In this document: positions 22,366 to 35,002 of the stretch, in pieces
Numbering within the stretch: position 1 is the stretch's first letter
How the letters are laid out: each line of letters opens with the position of its first letter
NCBI GenBank assembly: GCA_024195265.1
Contig: JAJLRJ010000002.1
Span: 52,065,043-52,129,042 of the forward strand
Length of the DNA: 64,000 nucleotides
Origin: Dendrophyllia cribrosa
Taxonomy: Eukaryota > Cnidaria > Anthozoa > Scleractinia > Dendrophylliidae
Reading direction: 5' to 3'
Made by a program: the position numbers and the translations under genes
The notes under the pieces: generated by a model
The model's database searches: none
What the model saw: only the letters and a program-made list of their open reading frames with translations
What the model was told of the DNA's origin: nothing

Positions 22366-22892
22366 GTGTTTTGGCGTACAGTAAAAAAGCCACGAAACCT
22401 GATCCGTACTGCGCGTCGCCGGTCGGCTGGCCGGGTTGTACGTATCTTTAATACTAGTAGTAATCATAGTGCGTCTCCTTATCCCGTGACACCTCGTCTT
22501 GACCAAGTACCTCAGTTTCATGAATTAATTCAGCCACTTCTTAAAAGGGCGCTATGTCGCGAGATATGTCACGCAGGCACAAACGTCGGGCCGACATCAA
22601 ACAAATTCACGCTATCGCCGCGGGATCGGGCAAAATCCTACCGTGCTGTGTACTCCGAAAGGTTTCAGATTTTTCCGACATATAAATAGTATATTTGTCT
22701 TGATTTCATTTCGGTTATTTCTCCGATTCTGAAATCATACTCCTCAGTTCATGTACTAATACCGGAACCGGAAATGACAAATTTCTGAGAAAGCATGTAA
22801 AAGTGCTCCCGTGATAAACTTCTTAAGTCACGCAACATTCAACGTGAATTTCGCAGGATTTTTCGGATAAAATTACAACTACCAGTTGCAAG
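22366..22892. other. No gene recognised
   Basis: Contains an open frame at 22366-22689 without any domain. Nothing else supported. Confidence 0.35.
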
Positions 22893-23624
22893 CAGAGGAG
22901 GGATGAATAGTATCCCATGATGCATTGCATTTGAAACCAATATATCAAATATTTCGTGACGTCATCATTCAGTTGACCTTCTTGCCTCGAGAGGTTCAAT
23001 GGCGAAAGTGCCGCTGCCTTGCGAAATTGTCGCTTGTAATACGTTCATTGCGTTTCAAACGAAAACTTTTACGCTAGAATTCGTGGTTCGTCTTGTGTAG
23101 AACTTATTTATCAGGAAGTTCACGTCAGTTTCGTGGACAAGATGGCAGAAAGACGAGTTGCTCTCGTTCCTCTTGCAAATGGTTGTCACAACGTGGATGC
23201 TTAATTGTTTGCTTTGCGAAATACTCCGGCGCTTGTGTCGCTAAAAACAAGCTGTGATTTGAAGGTAAGAACGATAGTGTTATTTCAGAAACGATGTAAA
23301 ACATGTTCTGTCGAGTTGTTACGTACGGCGCCATGTTACCCATGCATTTTTCTCACGTTGTTACTTTGTTTACGAATTTCACTAGTTTGACGATGACAGT
23401 GACCCGATAGATGCCCCTTTTTCTGCTGTTCTACTGTGGGATTTTGACCTTGTTCCTGAAAAAGGGAAGCTGGGAAAGAGATGATTACCACAATACCTAC
23501 AATTCAGTCATATGTAGCTATTTAGAACATGCTGATTACTGCTTTATAAGCATGGATTCTATTAACATTTTCACGATTCAAAGTTAGTCTGGATAATCAT
23601 GGTTATTATGTGAATAATATCTAG

Positions 23625-24655
23625 GGACCGATCGTTTATTACGTCCCAGGGGGGGGCGGTGGTTTTGAGGGGGGGGGGGGGGGGGGTATAATTTTAAAAC
23701 AAGCCCGTTTTAGGGGGGTAAATTTTTCCCTGGTACTTTACTCAGTATCCATACTCTTTAACAGTATTGTTAGAGTATCTTTGTTGATAGTAGGACTTTC
23801 TCTTTCATAACACATTTCACCAGTCGAAGCATTGGTAAACTCTTCAAGGAACTTCTCCATACCACTACCATTCTTCAGAACAACAAAGACCTTGCATTAA
23901 ATAGGTTCAGTTATTACGTAGACAGGCAACCCATAATCAGGATCTAGCAGTTTGTCCCTGAAAGCTTGTTTATCTGGGGAAGATAACTCATTAAAGCATG
24001 AATATAGATGGTATGCTTCTTCGAGGTCTAAGTATCCATATCCATACATTAGGTGCTCTAGAACTGCTCTCAGACCTCTGGCTGTAGAATTCGTCTGTGT
24101 CCCGTCTTTTGACCGTAGAAGAACGGACTCCAACAGTAACAAAACTTCGTCATCACTGAGACACTGGAGTGACGATCGCAAGTATTTCCCTTTGGTTGAC
24201 TTTGCTCTAACCTCCGACCTTTTCTCCTGCCAACTCAGCGAAACCTTCACTTGAGATACATCTTTGCATGATTTGTAAGTCGCCATATTGAATGCCATGT
24301 AACCAAGCCTCGTACCCAGGGCCTTATCAACAATACCTACAAGTACTAAATTTATAAAAAAAACGACTGACAATAATTTCATACACACTGACGGTCGAGG
24401 CCGTCTTGTAAATGGGAGAAAAGATAAAACGAGATGTTCAATATATAAAAGATAAAAAATCTAAAGGAAGGAGAGAATTTTGGCCTCCTCGCGAATTTGG
24501 AGGGGGGGGGGGGGTAAATTTTTTACACAAGAATTGGGAAGGAGGGGGGGGGGTATAAATTTTACTTCAACATATTTTGGGGGGTTCAGTTTTGAAACAC
24601 TGCACTTTTTTAAAAACCACCGCCCCCCCCTGGGACGTAATAAACGATCGGTCCC
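23625..24655. mobile_element. 1.03-kb TIR element carrying one ORF
   Basis: Ends GGGACCGATCGTTTATTACG, then TCCCAGGGGGGG and GGCGGTGGTTTT, face each other at 23625 and 24655. They are flanked by CTA on both sides (23622-23624, 24656-24658). G-runs follow both TIRs. A single 161-codon ORF occupies the middle on the minus strand. No transposase. The superfamily is unclear; a 3-bp duplication is compatible with PIF/Harbinger-like or related groups. Confidence 0.75.
23897..24382 (-). CDS. Uncharacterised 161-aa protein with N-terminal signal-like segment
   Basis: The ATG at 24382 gives a hydrophobic lead (MKLLSVVFFINLVLVGIVDKALG, split here as MKLLSVVFFINLVL and VGIVDKALG) that looks like a cleavable signal peptide. 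A soluble region follows with LSDDEVLLLLESVLLRSKDG, then HLMYGYGYLDLEEAYHLYS, ending YVITEPI. I do not recognise the family. The frame is intact and intronless, and it sits alone between the TIRs of a 1.03-kb element that has no transposase. That suggests either a captured host gene or an element-specific protein. Conservation of the frame is the main hint that it is real; an upstream GTG would add two residues. Confidence 0.5.
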   Translation of the reverse strand: MKLLSVVFFINLVLVGIVDKALGTRLGYMAFNMATYKSCKDVSQVKVSLSWQEKRSEVRAKSTKGKYLRSSLQCLSDDEVLLLLESVLLRSKDGTQTNSTARGLRAVLEHLMYGYGYLDLEEAYHLYSCFNELSSPDKQAFRDKLLDPDYGLPVYVITEPI

Positions 24656-25242
24656 CTAGTGTTGTTGAATAGGATTTTTATTTTTGAACTTTCTCTGACC
24701 AGAGGGTCAGTGGTGCTAGACAACAATCACTGGCAAATTGGAACATTGCTTCCAGTTTTCCTGTTGCAATGTCGGATCACATAGTTTATGCAAGTATCGG
24801 GGGATTTTATTCAGTTTTCAATCAACATTGCATGGGTGGGAGAGGGAGGGACAGGCTTAGAAACAGGCAGTGTTCCAAAATATTGTCAGTGATTGTGTTC
24901 CTATGTCATCACATTGTGTTTTTAACATGTATTTTTCCATTTGCATGACTTCACCATTATGTTGCTAGTGTGAACCAGGCTACATTCTACATTTTGCTCA
25001 CTACCTCAATTATCATTGGCTAGGGCACACAGCTAGTTCTCAATGGCCTTAAATAGTGGCATCGAATCTTCAGAAGTTAGATTTGTTCATGCAGATGTGT
25101 CAGCATATCTCTAGACAGTCAGATTTACATGCATAAGTGACTTCGTGCAAGTATGCTCTCTGCATTGATAACTCTTGCTCAGTGTCATGCAATAATGATA
25201 TTGTTACATAGCAGAGGCAAACAAGTAAAGGGAAAATACATG

Positions 25243-25377
25243 TATATGTTGTGGTGCAATTTTGTGATCAAATTTTATTTTCCTTTGTTTAAAACTCATT
25301 ATCATACATTTTCATAGAACCCAAAAACAAAGGAAAATAAAATTTACACCAAGGACAAAATTGCACCACAACATATA
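25243..25377. repeat. Foldback element, ATATGTTGTGGTGCAA arms
   Basis: TATATGTTGTGGTGCAATTT at the left pairs with AAATTGCACCACAACATATA at the right; an inner TTTTCCTTTGTTT...AAACAAAGGAAAA pair follows. The centre (CATTATCATACATTTTCATA) resembles that of the 60448-60580 foldback, so the two probably belong to one family. Confidence 0.7.
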
Positions 25378-25379
25378 CA

Positions 25380-25554
25380 CCTTATTCTAAAATGGCAGCC
25401 ATTTTATTATTCTTTTAAATCCATGCAAATTAGCCCTCTTGGCCTCATCAACATGTGCAAAATACAAAATATTTTTTGAGCGAAAGTGAGGCCAAGAGGG
25501 CTAATTAACATGCCTATAAAAGAATCATAAATTTGCCGCCATTTTGGAATAAGG
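25380..25554. repeat. Foldback element, CCTTATTCTAAAATGGC arms
   Basis: CCTTATTCTAAAATGGCAGC pairs with GCCATTTTGGAATAAGG at the right end, and AGCCCTCTTGGCCTCA pairs with TGAGGCCAAGAGGGCT inside. It directly abuts the preceding foldback. Confidence 0.7.
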
Positions 25555-26623
25555 CATATAGACTGAACTGACCTCTTGTTTTTTTTTTCCTTGAGATTCT
25601 GCACAGTTCTTTCATTCTTTTGTCATTTAAATTATTATATTTGAGGTCACATGTTGTGCAATTTGTCTATTTTTTTCTTCTCACCAACATGAACTAAAAG
25701 AGTTTAGAACTAAGCAGTCCCTTAAGTTCAAAGTTTTTCAATTGTGCATTTATTCTTATACATGTAGTTCTCTTGAATAAAATATGTATTCATTATTTTG
25801 TTTGCTGTAGTTGAGAGAAAATAACATGAATACAAAATATTTCTTGGTGATAATTTGTACTAAAAGTAGAACATACACCTGTATGCTAGTGTGAACAACT
25901 TATTAAACTTTACTAATTTTTACAACATTATAGTATATATAAGTAGCATTGCTAATAAATGTACAAAATGCAATATTGTTTTTACTATTTCCTTGCTGGA
26001 TAAGAAATTTATTCAATTTGGCAGGGTGGCAGGCTTAATTTCAAAGTTATGGCTTCTTTGATAGCCAAACATGGCACTGGTTCTACTGTTTCCATTTTGT
26101 TCATCTACTTAAGATGACTAGTGAAGCCTTGAGATTTATATTATATTTACTCGTGTAAATATCAACATTGCAGTGGCCAAGTGGATGAAGTCACAGATAT
26201 AATCTTATAAACAGAACTGGGGAAGAACAGGTGATCCCACATATATTTTTGAACTAAGATATTTCCATCCAAGTACGTGCAGTAAATACTTTGTCAAACT
26301 AACTGGCTGACCTGTGAAACCTGCGTTAATCCAGTACCACAAAGGAAACCCTGGAGGTTGCCAACATACAATAAAATATTTATTTCTAAAATGGTAACAT
26401 TTGAGCACTTTTTAACATTTAAGGTAGTTGAACACAGTCTGTTCAGTAGGGTAATGTCACCAATCAAGCTGGATGCTCTGCAAGCACAGCAATCTGGATA
26501 ACAAATGAAGAATATGATCTTGGTTTAAAAATTCTTACAGACATTGACATGAGAATTGTTCTGACTTTGTTGGAGACAAATGACTAGAATTTGTGACAAT
26601 AAATGGCTGCCATGGCAAAATAA

Positions 26624-26788
26624 TACCCCCCAGAAATCTATGAGACTGTGTTCAGCCACCTTAAGGCATACAAGGGTCTGGAAGTTGTGCCAGTGGCCGG
26701 TGAATTCGTTGCCGGATACTGGTCTGATTTCATGCAGGGAGAAAAGCACAACCAGCACAAGTTATGGATGCATATTCTCTGCGATTAA
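26624..26788 (+). other. Unexplained 54-codon coding-like stretch
   Basis: Open from just after a TAA (26621-26623) to TAA at 26786-26788, with coding-like composition: YETVFSHLKAYKGLEVVPVA, then EFVAGYWSDF and HNQHKLWMH. No start codon fits and no family is recognised. It may be a terminal exon or a chance frame. Confidence 0.25.
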
Positions 26789-27189
26789 TCCGCAAGCGAT
26801 GTAATCAGAGAGGATGGCATGTTGGGTCTTGATCGTCTTCTATTCCAGCTGGTGGCTGGTCAAAAGATTAATATTCTTCATCTGCTCTGAACCATTCATT
26901 CCAAGTCCACTGTAATAGAATGGAAGGTCTGTTGACATCCGTTTTGAAAACTCCCTAAAATTTGGCCAAATGAAAAATAAATAAGTTTACTTCATGTTCT
27001 TGCACTGCTGTAAGTTTACTGTAATTTTTTTTTCTTTACCGTATTTATCAAACCAGTCAAGACATGATAATTCTCACTAAAAATAAAATTGTATATTTCA
27101 CTTTTTAACATAGTCAACACGAACTAATGATTTAATTACTTTTACAAGTAATTAGTATTTTAAACACCAGAGCAGCCCATGCAAAAGAA

Positions 27190-28065
27190 AGCCTGGAATT
27201 CCGCGGAATTCCGCGGAAAAATTCCGCGCTTTCCTGGCTTTTTTACACATAAGGAATTTCCAGGAAAGCGCGGACCATCCTGGCTTTCCGCGCTTTCCAG
27301 GATACCTCGGTTTCCTGTAAAGCGCGGAAAGCCAGGACAGTCCGCGCTTTCCTGGAAATTCCTTATGTGCAAAAAAGCCAGGAAAGCGCGGATCCGTGCT
27401 TTCCAGGAAACCAAGGAATCCTGGAAAGGGCACATAGGGAAAAGTAAACATAGGGAAAAGCCAGGAAAGCGCGGATCGTCCTGGCTTTCCGCACTTTCCA
27501 GGAAACCAAGGAATCCTTGAAAGCGCGGAAAGCTAAGACGGTCCGCGCTTTCCTCGAAAATCCCTATGTGCAAAAAAGCCAGGAAAGCGCGGATCCATGC
27601 TTTCCAGGAAACCAAGGAATCCTGGAAAGGGCACATAGGGAAAAGTGCACATAGGGAAAAGCCAGGAAAGCGCGGACCGTCCTGGCTTTCCGCACTTTCC
27701 AGGAAACCAAGGAATCCTCGAAAGTGTGGAAAGCCAGGACGGTCCGTGCTTTCCTGGCTTTTCCGCATGTGCAAAATAACCAGGAAAGCGTGGACCGTCC
27801 TCAGGCTTTCAGCGCTTACATGTACCAGGAATCCTTGGATATTTCCTGGAAAGCCCTGAAAGCCAGAATGACCACACTTTCCTGGCTTTTCCCTATATGC
27901 AAAAAAGCTAGGAAAGTGCAGAATGACACCCAGCTTTCCAGTAAAGCACCAATTAAAGCCCGGAAAGCCAGGAATAAATATTCTGTCCTTTCCCAGCTTT
28001 TCCTGATTTGCAAAAGGTCAGGAAAGCATAGAATGATTCCCACCTTTCCAGGCATTCCTACTATA
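27190..28065. repeat. Palindrome-rich minisatellite of AGCCAGGAAAGCGCGGA words
   Basis: Variants of AGCCAGGAAAGCGCGGA and their complement TCCGCGCTTTCCTGGCT alternate for nearly 900 bp, joined by CCAAGGAATCCTGGAAAG and CCCTATGTGCAAAAA spacers. Units degenerate towards the right end. Because the word and its complement alternate, the DNA can form nested hairpins and gives long open frames on both strands. Those are not genes. The same vocabulary recurs at 37165-37560. Confidence 0.85.
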
Positions 28066-28144
28066 TTATTACACATTAACAGTACACATACACCCGGAAA
28101 TTCTAGAAAGTACAAAAAGCTTAGAATTAAACTATTATACTAAA

Positions 28145-29480
28145 GCTTTCAAGGCTTTCACAAAAAGATTACGGTAATTATTGGAATGAATTATTTTGGA
28201 CTTTGCCTGCAATTGCACCTAAAAATGATATATAATATTAATTAGTAAGTGATAAATAATATTAAAAGATTCTGATTTTTAGGGTTTTACAGAAATCCCA
28301 AATTTCTGGCCTGCAACAGGATTATATCCTTAACTGCTACATGGTTGCAATGCAGAACGAAAGCCAACAATAACACATTCTTGTCAATTAACTGAATACA
28401 TGTATATCAGTCATACATATAACAAGTTATGAGCATAATACAGCTATGTTTAAATCAATTAAATACGAGGAAAGTTTATGGTAAAATTCAAGTACCTTTT
28501 TATTGGTTTTTAGTGTCAAATTTATTTCATGAATAAATTTATGAAGATCATGATTTCAGGTACTGACAAGAAAATTTTCCAGAAGATGAATTACACTGAG
28601 ACGATTCACAACACATTTTGTAGTGAAGAAAAGACAACATGCTGTTTGTTGCATCTATAAGCAAAAACGTGTGACATGAAAACATGACTGTGACATAGGT
28701 TTTTTAGTGTGGTGTGGTGTGGTGTGACTGTGACATAATTTATCAGAATACCTGCATGCAGCTCTTAACAACCTCCAATTTCATTGGACCTGGGTACATG
28801 TATCACGCAGCTCTATTGTTTTCAGGGCTATGGTTCATTGTTGTGTTGTTTGTTCTATTGTTTTCTCAGAAAATCAGAGACGAACTTGTGAGAGCTGCAT
28901 ACTGCCCTTATTAATGCATTAGGTGAACCTACAATCTCACCTGACTTGATCTAGATCAGAAATGAGTTTGGCAAACAGGCATGCTTTGCAATGAGTTGAA
29001 GTTGTTTCTGCACTGAAAGTGTTTATCCATTAAGCCACCTTTCTGTCTTCTTTTCTTTCAAATTTAAGTAATAACTCACTTTGAATGCAAAAGGCCTCAT
29101 ATTATAAAGAGGCTAAGTCACACATATTTTTTTAACAATCATGGCATGTTTTATACCAAAATGGAAAGGTCATATGTTTTCACATGATTGTTTATGCTCG
29201 AAGCAATACTGTACATCCATCCATTCATTTCCTGAAGCTTGAATTATTCTTTGAATGTAGAAGTATAACAAGCAATTCTCTTAACTTACAAATCATTTCC
29301 TTTAATTTATGTGTATAATTGTTTTAATCATTTTTTCATTAATTTTGATTCAGTTTTGATTGATTTAAGTAATAACTAACTGATTGTTTTATAATGATGT
29401 TCATTATCTGCTGCTTCAAAAATAATCAAGCATTCTTGGGACTGAAAGGATGACTAATATGTTTACTCGCTCTAATAAAA
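28145..29480. other. No gene recognised
   Basis: AT-rich. Includes a GGTGT run near 28710-28724. Nothing else supported. Confidence 0.35.
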
Positions 29481-29481
29481 C

Positions 29482-29608
29482 CTGAAGTGTCTTGAGTTGA
29501 TGCATGATCTGTTCAGTCTGATCATCACACTCGTTGATTGAAGAACCAGAATATGTACAGCTGCCAACGGCAAGCTGACTTGGCAACAGCCCAGCAAGAC
29601 ATCTTTGC
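29482..29608 (-). other. Possible exon, minus strand
   Basis: The minus strand reads QRCLAGLLPSQLAVGSC, then SSINECDDQTEQIMHQLKTL, into a CAG|GTTTTA donor-like site at 29481-29482. It has coding-like amino-acid use but a weak acceptor (TTTAAAG) and no recognised domain. Confidence 0.25.
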
Positions 29609-29813
29609 TCTTTAAATTTTCATGCCTGTTTACACATAAAATTAATTACTTTCAAATAAACATACCAAGGCAATTAATAACATTGTGCTTGCAAAAAGAA
29701 AAATTAAGATTCGAAACAAAGCACAGTGTCCACTTTAATGGGAGGACTAGCTGGAAAATCAAATATTAATAATTAAATGACTTTTTAAGAGACTGAGTCT
29801 GACTGTTTTATTA

Positions 29814-30165
29814 CAGCCATGCTCCGTCACGCGTGACCAGTATTTTTGAAAATTTGAATGGATTTTTCAAGTTTACGCGTCGGTTTTGTAAATTCATTCC
29901 GGGATTCGGAATTCCCGTTAGAATTTTACCGCATTTTCGGAAACAAAGAGCAACAAAATATCATTTCATTTGAAATGTTACATATCCGAACAATATTTGT
30001 TTTTTTATACGCGTAGCGAAGTTATTTTTCCGTTAACTCGTGACTTTCAAAGTGTTTTCCAGAAAGATCTTCAAGGTTTCATTCAAATCTCGGACGTTAC
30101 AAAGAAATATTCAAATGTTCATTTCAGTCTTGTGATTACTGGTCACGCGTGACGGAGCATGGCTG
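29814..30165. mobile_element. 352-bp TA-flanked element with CAGCC...GGCTG ends
   Basis: The perfect 29-bp TIR begins CAGCCATGCTCCGTCACGCG and is mirrored at 30137-30165. TA flanks both ends (29812-29813, 30166-30167). CA...TG termini with TA duplication fit the Tc1/mariner superfamily. No ORF; non-autonomous. Confidence 0.8.
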
Positions 30166-30167
30166 TA

Positions 30168-32440
30168 ATGTGCATCCGATCTGAAAATGTTATTAGTTTA
30201 TACTACATGTACATTGGAACAGTAAAATGTATCTTTGTTAGAGATTAATTTCAAATTTAAAACTAAAAGTAGAACACAAGAACTCACCACTTGTAAAGCA
30301 AAAAATTGTAAGTTTGTTGCATGGTGCCTGCGACCATTATTTAGACTCTGTCAAGTTCACTTGCACCCAAAACAAATGAATTAGCTTTTAACATGGAGCT
30401 CAATGTTCTATGCAGCAAATACTTCAACATTCCCTGTAGCAAGATTGTGTATTTATCACAAATGAAATATGCGATGTTCAAGTGCTTGAGCTTATATATA
30501 GATTTCTACAAACTGGTATCTCGCCATGCCACTTTAGATGCAAACGCGAACAGTAAGGGTAAGTTTATTAAATGATGCCAGAATGAAACGGATATCCTGA
30601 GGGTTGTCATTAATATGGAAAATTCACCAAAAAGCCTCGTTGGGTTACCTTGTATTTCATGAAACAAGCATCAAAAGCTAACATTTTAAGCTTAAGTTTA
30701 AGCTTATATCTTACTAAAAGGATTATAATTAGCTGGAAATTAAACTTACTGTATATTTTAGAGAGCTCCTTCTGTTTAATTTGTTTATACCTGCAAGTTT
30801 AAAAGTCCGAGGAAGCAAATATCCGTGTTGGAAGATTTGAGAACTCTTGTTTATGGCTTAAAAATGTCAAAGAGACTTACCTTTTAATCGTAAGTGAAGT
30901 TTGAGTCAAAGAACGGTGGAAAGATTATTGTCCAAACGATCCTCTCAACGCAGGAAAATCAGAATATTTTTTCCTCGACTCACACTGTACGCGTCAGCTG
31001 CATCTTGGTTGTGATTGGTTAAAGAAAAATGGCAGCCGGCGGAAAGCGCGGGAAACTGGCTGTCTCGGGTCCAGTCATTTCTCGTCCGGGCGCCCGGGGC
31101 GGCCATTTTGTTTGGTAAATGTGACAGGATGCGAGGATCAGTGAGCTTACAGAAAATGTAAAACGGATCTTTCGGGGATCATGTACATTTTTTATTCATC
31201 TGATCATTACATAGAGTGGTATCTGCCTTTAAAAAAACTGAGGGAAAAACATGAAGGAGAAAAAAATCGCTTCTGACGATGAGCCGAGCATGCGGAGCGA
31301 ACATAATTTTGAATGTGAATCTGTGTGAATGAACCTGTGGGCTTTTGTCCGTATTCCTGGGGGATCGGCTGATCAAGACAATAATGATAACTCGAAAAAC
31401 TCCAAGTTTAATAGGTGAGTATTTTAAATAACTTAGCTTAGCTTACATTTTTTGCATTTTGTTGAATTTTATTTTTTTCAACGGTTTTGTTTCTCGTTTT
31501 TTCTTTTCCTACAATTTATTAATTTTTGCTCAAGTAATGAAGTTAATCTGAAAGCTTTGCTTTCCTCAACAATTATTCATGTGTTTTGCATTTAACTTGC
31601 ATTCGATTATTTGGATGTCGGCCATTCCGTGATGAAAAACGTTTCAGAATATTATTCAATACAGCATGATTTAATATGCATCAGTCAAATCCAAGAGCGC
31701 CCAAGGGGAATGGACCCGCTTAGATTTAACTAATACATTACAGTACTGGGTCAAAAGAAACCCAAATTTCCCTTCAAATATCATTTTTCCATTTTTCTAA
31801 TCAAAACTGTTTCTGTCACTCCCATGCAGGAATAAAATGTGTCAATGAGATCAACACATAAAAAAAACTACAACACAGCAAAAGTTTTACATAAATAAAC
31901 CATCCAAACAACCTCTTCCCGTGCCCTGGAGCAAAGAGAGAGAGACCCTGGTCCGGTCTAGTCATGTGTCTCTTGGTTTATGCTGTGAAAATGTGTGAAT
32001 CCTTTTACCATGTATGTCCGGAAATGGTTCATTCAAACATAAGTGAATGAACATGCGCAAGCATAACATTGTTGCCATTCAATAATTTTCTAAGCATATA
32101 ATGAAACAATGAAATGTAAAGAGTCAAATACATTGTAGGCTTTCTTGTATAAATGTTTAAACAACTGGAACAGGTGAATATCAAACAAAACAACACGCCT
32201 CACTCATGAAGAGAAATAGCTATCATTACCTTCTCTACCTCGTTTCCTGATACAGTCGTATAGCCCCTTGAATAAAGCTTGAAGATCGCTTGCTAAACAG
32301 TATGTAGTGATAATTCATCCCATTTCGGAACAATATCATAAATCAAAAGCATTTTCTGCCGAGTGTGAACTTAGTGGCATCAAGTAATGAAATTAAAATT
32401 GGGCTGAATTCTGTGGCAAGTTCAAAATAATATTAGCTTT
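30168..32440. other. No gene recognised
   Basis: Open frames are short. A CG-rich patch at about 31030-31110 (GCCGGCGGAAAGCGCGGG, GGGCGCCCGGGGCGGCC) stands out from the AT-rich surroundings and could be promoter-like. No transcript can be proposed. Confidence 0.35.
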
Positions 32441-32442
32441 AC

Positions 32443-32660
32443 TGAAGCAAATCTTCAAGCACCGTGACAATTCATTACCCGTCAATTTACAGACCCTAAA
32501 GCAACTTGCACTCTCAAAATCAGTCAATGTGGATAATTGTTTTAAAAGTCTGCGGATGACCCCTGCTTCACATTTGTTGCGAGCTGACAAACACTTTTGG
32601 ATTTGTTTTTGTTGCCTGATGTACAAGTTTCTATAATATTGTTTCCTCATAATTATCTGA
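32443..32660 (-). other. Possible exon, minus strand
   Basis: After an acceptor-like ATATCAG the minus strand reads RKQYYRNLYIRQQKQIQKCL, then RNKCEAGVIRRLLKQLSTL, and meets a GTAAAG donor-like site near 32443. Lys/Gln-rich helical character; no family recognised. Confidence 0.25.
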
Positions 32661-32876
32661 TATTATGGTACCGTGAGTGACAGGCACGTGATGGCTATAC
32701 TGGGTTATCTCTAATTCTCTGTAATTGTGTAATCAATTTGGCTTGTTTATATGTAATCAATTTTGGCTTATATATATGTATATAGTAGTATGTATAATTG
32801 GTTTTAAATGTGTCCCCAAATAGTGCCCAGAGGTGCTAGAACGCTTAGACACTTTAATAAAGGTTAATTTATGTTA

Positions 32877-33157
32877 GAGCAGTTTCAATTGAGTGTCGTA
32901 AAACCAAAACCAAAGTAATTACTCTGACCAATCAGAGCAGTCGTAAACAATCCAATGAACCAATCAGAGCTCGAAGCAATTACATGTCGCGGGCGCCAAG
33001 CGCGGGAAAACGCGTGCGAGCAAGTCACGATTGGTTTTGGTTTTACTTCTGATTGGTCGAGAAAGTGGCGCGAGATTTTTTAGCCAATCACAAAGCGTAG
33101 CAATGCAAAACCAAAGCAATTGTGTAATTACTTTCGATACTCAATTGAAAACTGCTC
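32877..33157. mobile_element. 281-bp MITE with GAGCAGTTTTCAATTGAG ends
   Basis: Inverted ends GAGCAGTTTCAATTGAGTGT and ACTCAATTGAAAACTGCTC, continuing into CAAAGTAATTAC, flanked by TATGTTA (32870-32876, 33158-33164). This is a 7- to 8-bp duplication size compatible with hAT-like elements. The interior contains CCAATCAGAG/GATTGG words in both orientations. No ORF. Confidence 0.75.
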
Positions 33158-33876
33158 TATGTTATCAATGGAATACATGTAAATATTCTCATCAGGTACA
33201 CATCAAATATTTCATAGAACACTTTACAGTTTTGATTTGCAATTTTGCTCAGCTAGACTGTGGACAAAATTCGCACTTTGCCACCCCTACAGCTGTACCT
33301 CGAGTTGTTTATTTGTAATCTCGCAGCCGAGTTTGGGAGACATGTGACAAGACCATACCAGGGTCTCCCTCCCTCCCTCATTCCCTCTCTCTCACTCGCT
33401 CGCTCGATCAATCACTCCAGGGGATGGAAGGAAGAAAGACCCTGGGAATAAAGTTGACCATCCAAACAAAACAAAATGGCTTTAAAACTTGTCTTATCTT
33501 TAATCCTTGAGGAGGTGGATTGTTGCTTTGAATGGATAGTATTCTGTGTTGTAGTGTTATTTTCTAAACATTACCATGTAATCAAATGTACCAATTTTAG
33601 AGTGTTTAATGGTCACCATGTTGGGTCTATTGTTGCAGTTTCAGTTTACATGTATTTAGTATAATAATTATAAGCATGATCACTAATCCTGATACTGTGG
33701 TGATCATCAGTGCTCCAACTGGCCAGCTGCATTATCAAAAAATTTTTGGACTCCTAGTTTTGGAAGATTTTTTAAAATTGTTTAAAAATGTTTATGCTTA
33801 CTTGACCTTCCATCCTGCTTGACACCCTGGCCTTCCTTCTTAATAGTGTAAAATCCACTCTGTTTTTTTTTTTTAC

Positions 33877-33975
33877 AGATCTTGACATCACCGTTCATTA
33901 CAGGCTTGCAGTGCTGTTCAGGACATGGATTTAATCCCACTGGTATTTCTTTACTCAGCACACATTGAGTGAACA
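33877..33975 (-). other. Possible Cys-rich exon, minus strand
   Basis: The minus strand reads VFTQCVLSKEIPVGLNPCPE, then QHCKPVMNGDVKI, ending at a GTAAAA donor-like site (33875-33876). Its four Cys and one His could hold zinc. Family not recognised. Confidence 0.25.
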
Positions 33976-34344
33976 CCCTCACTACTTACTATACTAATAT
34001 AGGGTATCTGCTTATTAGCGGTATTCTTTACAGTAAATGTTATTTAGAACAAACCTTTTGGACTTTGCCAAAGTTCTGTCCACTTGATTAAAAGGGTGAT
34101 TGCTTAACACATTACAGTTACATGTACACCTGTACTAAGTCATATACATGAACAGGGCTCAAATTTAATTTAATTTTTTTAAATTTTTTTTTAGTTGACA
34201 TAAATTTTACTAACCAAATTATAAAGTTTATTATCCAAGAATCAGTGCTTGAATTTACAATATATTAAATTGATAATAGAGTTATAGTGAGTGGTTCAAA
34301 TTACGTCTTTGACGACCTATAAAATAAACAGAGACAATTTAACA

Positions 34345-34490
34345 CTAATCAACTTGTTCTTGTATGTTTTTCTTAATCCCCTGTTTACTCTCCATTACTT
34401 TTGGGCGGTGGTCTTTTTCTAAAAAAAAATCTAACGATCTCTGCATCTCATCTGCATAACAAACAGGGCACACTAATCGCAAACGAGTCA
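34345..34490 (-). other. Possible terminal exon, minus strand
   Basis: From a TTTTTTCTGAAG acceptor-like site the minus strand reads TRLRLVCPVCYADEMQRSLD, then FFLEKDHRPKVMESKQG, ending NIQEQVD and TAG at 34345. A CPVC pair is notable. It could belong with the neighbouring minus-strand islands. Family unknown. Confidence 0.25.
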
Positions 34491-35002
34491 CTTCAGAAAA
34501 AACATAAAACAAACAAGATGGTGGAAAGTAATAAAGTTGCATCCTGCTCTCCACATCTAACAAACAGGCCTGGTTACCTTGAGTTCTGTGAAGTAAGCGT
34601 TTTCATGTTCGATCTTACTGTAATCTTATTTAAAACAACAAATATTGTGCATTTTCAACAGAGAAAACAACTTCATGCAAAAAGAAACACATCAGCCTTT
34701 CGTGAAAATTAACATTTATTTCTATGAACTTGACTTTCTCTGTATGATAATTATTTTATTAAGAAAATTTCTACTAACCATGTCGGGTTACGTTAACACA
34801 TTTTTAGTAACCAAATGTTGAAAACTACAATGTACTAACCATTTGGTTAATTCGAGCCCTGATATACATTCATACTAAGTTAAAACTTGTTAAAGAGAAA
34901 TGCAGGATACTGTTACCAAACTAAATATTAGTACATGTAATATATAATTTTACCTGTCCTTGCTTTATTTTTATAGTTTCATTTTGAATTTGGCTTGTTT
35001 TA

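Larger units (their letters stand above)
24660..27150. other. Interior of the 16.4-kb element, no gene assigned
   Basis: AT-rich. Contains two foldbacks (25243-25554) and one unexplained open frame (26624-26788). No other signal recognised. Confidence 0.4.

Noticed and set aside
27160..28143. Open frames up to 204 codons on both strands
   Set aside because: Produced by the alternating palindromic minisatellite; no start context, domain or frame preference.
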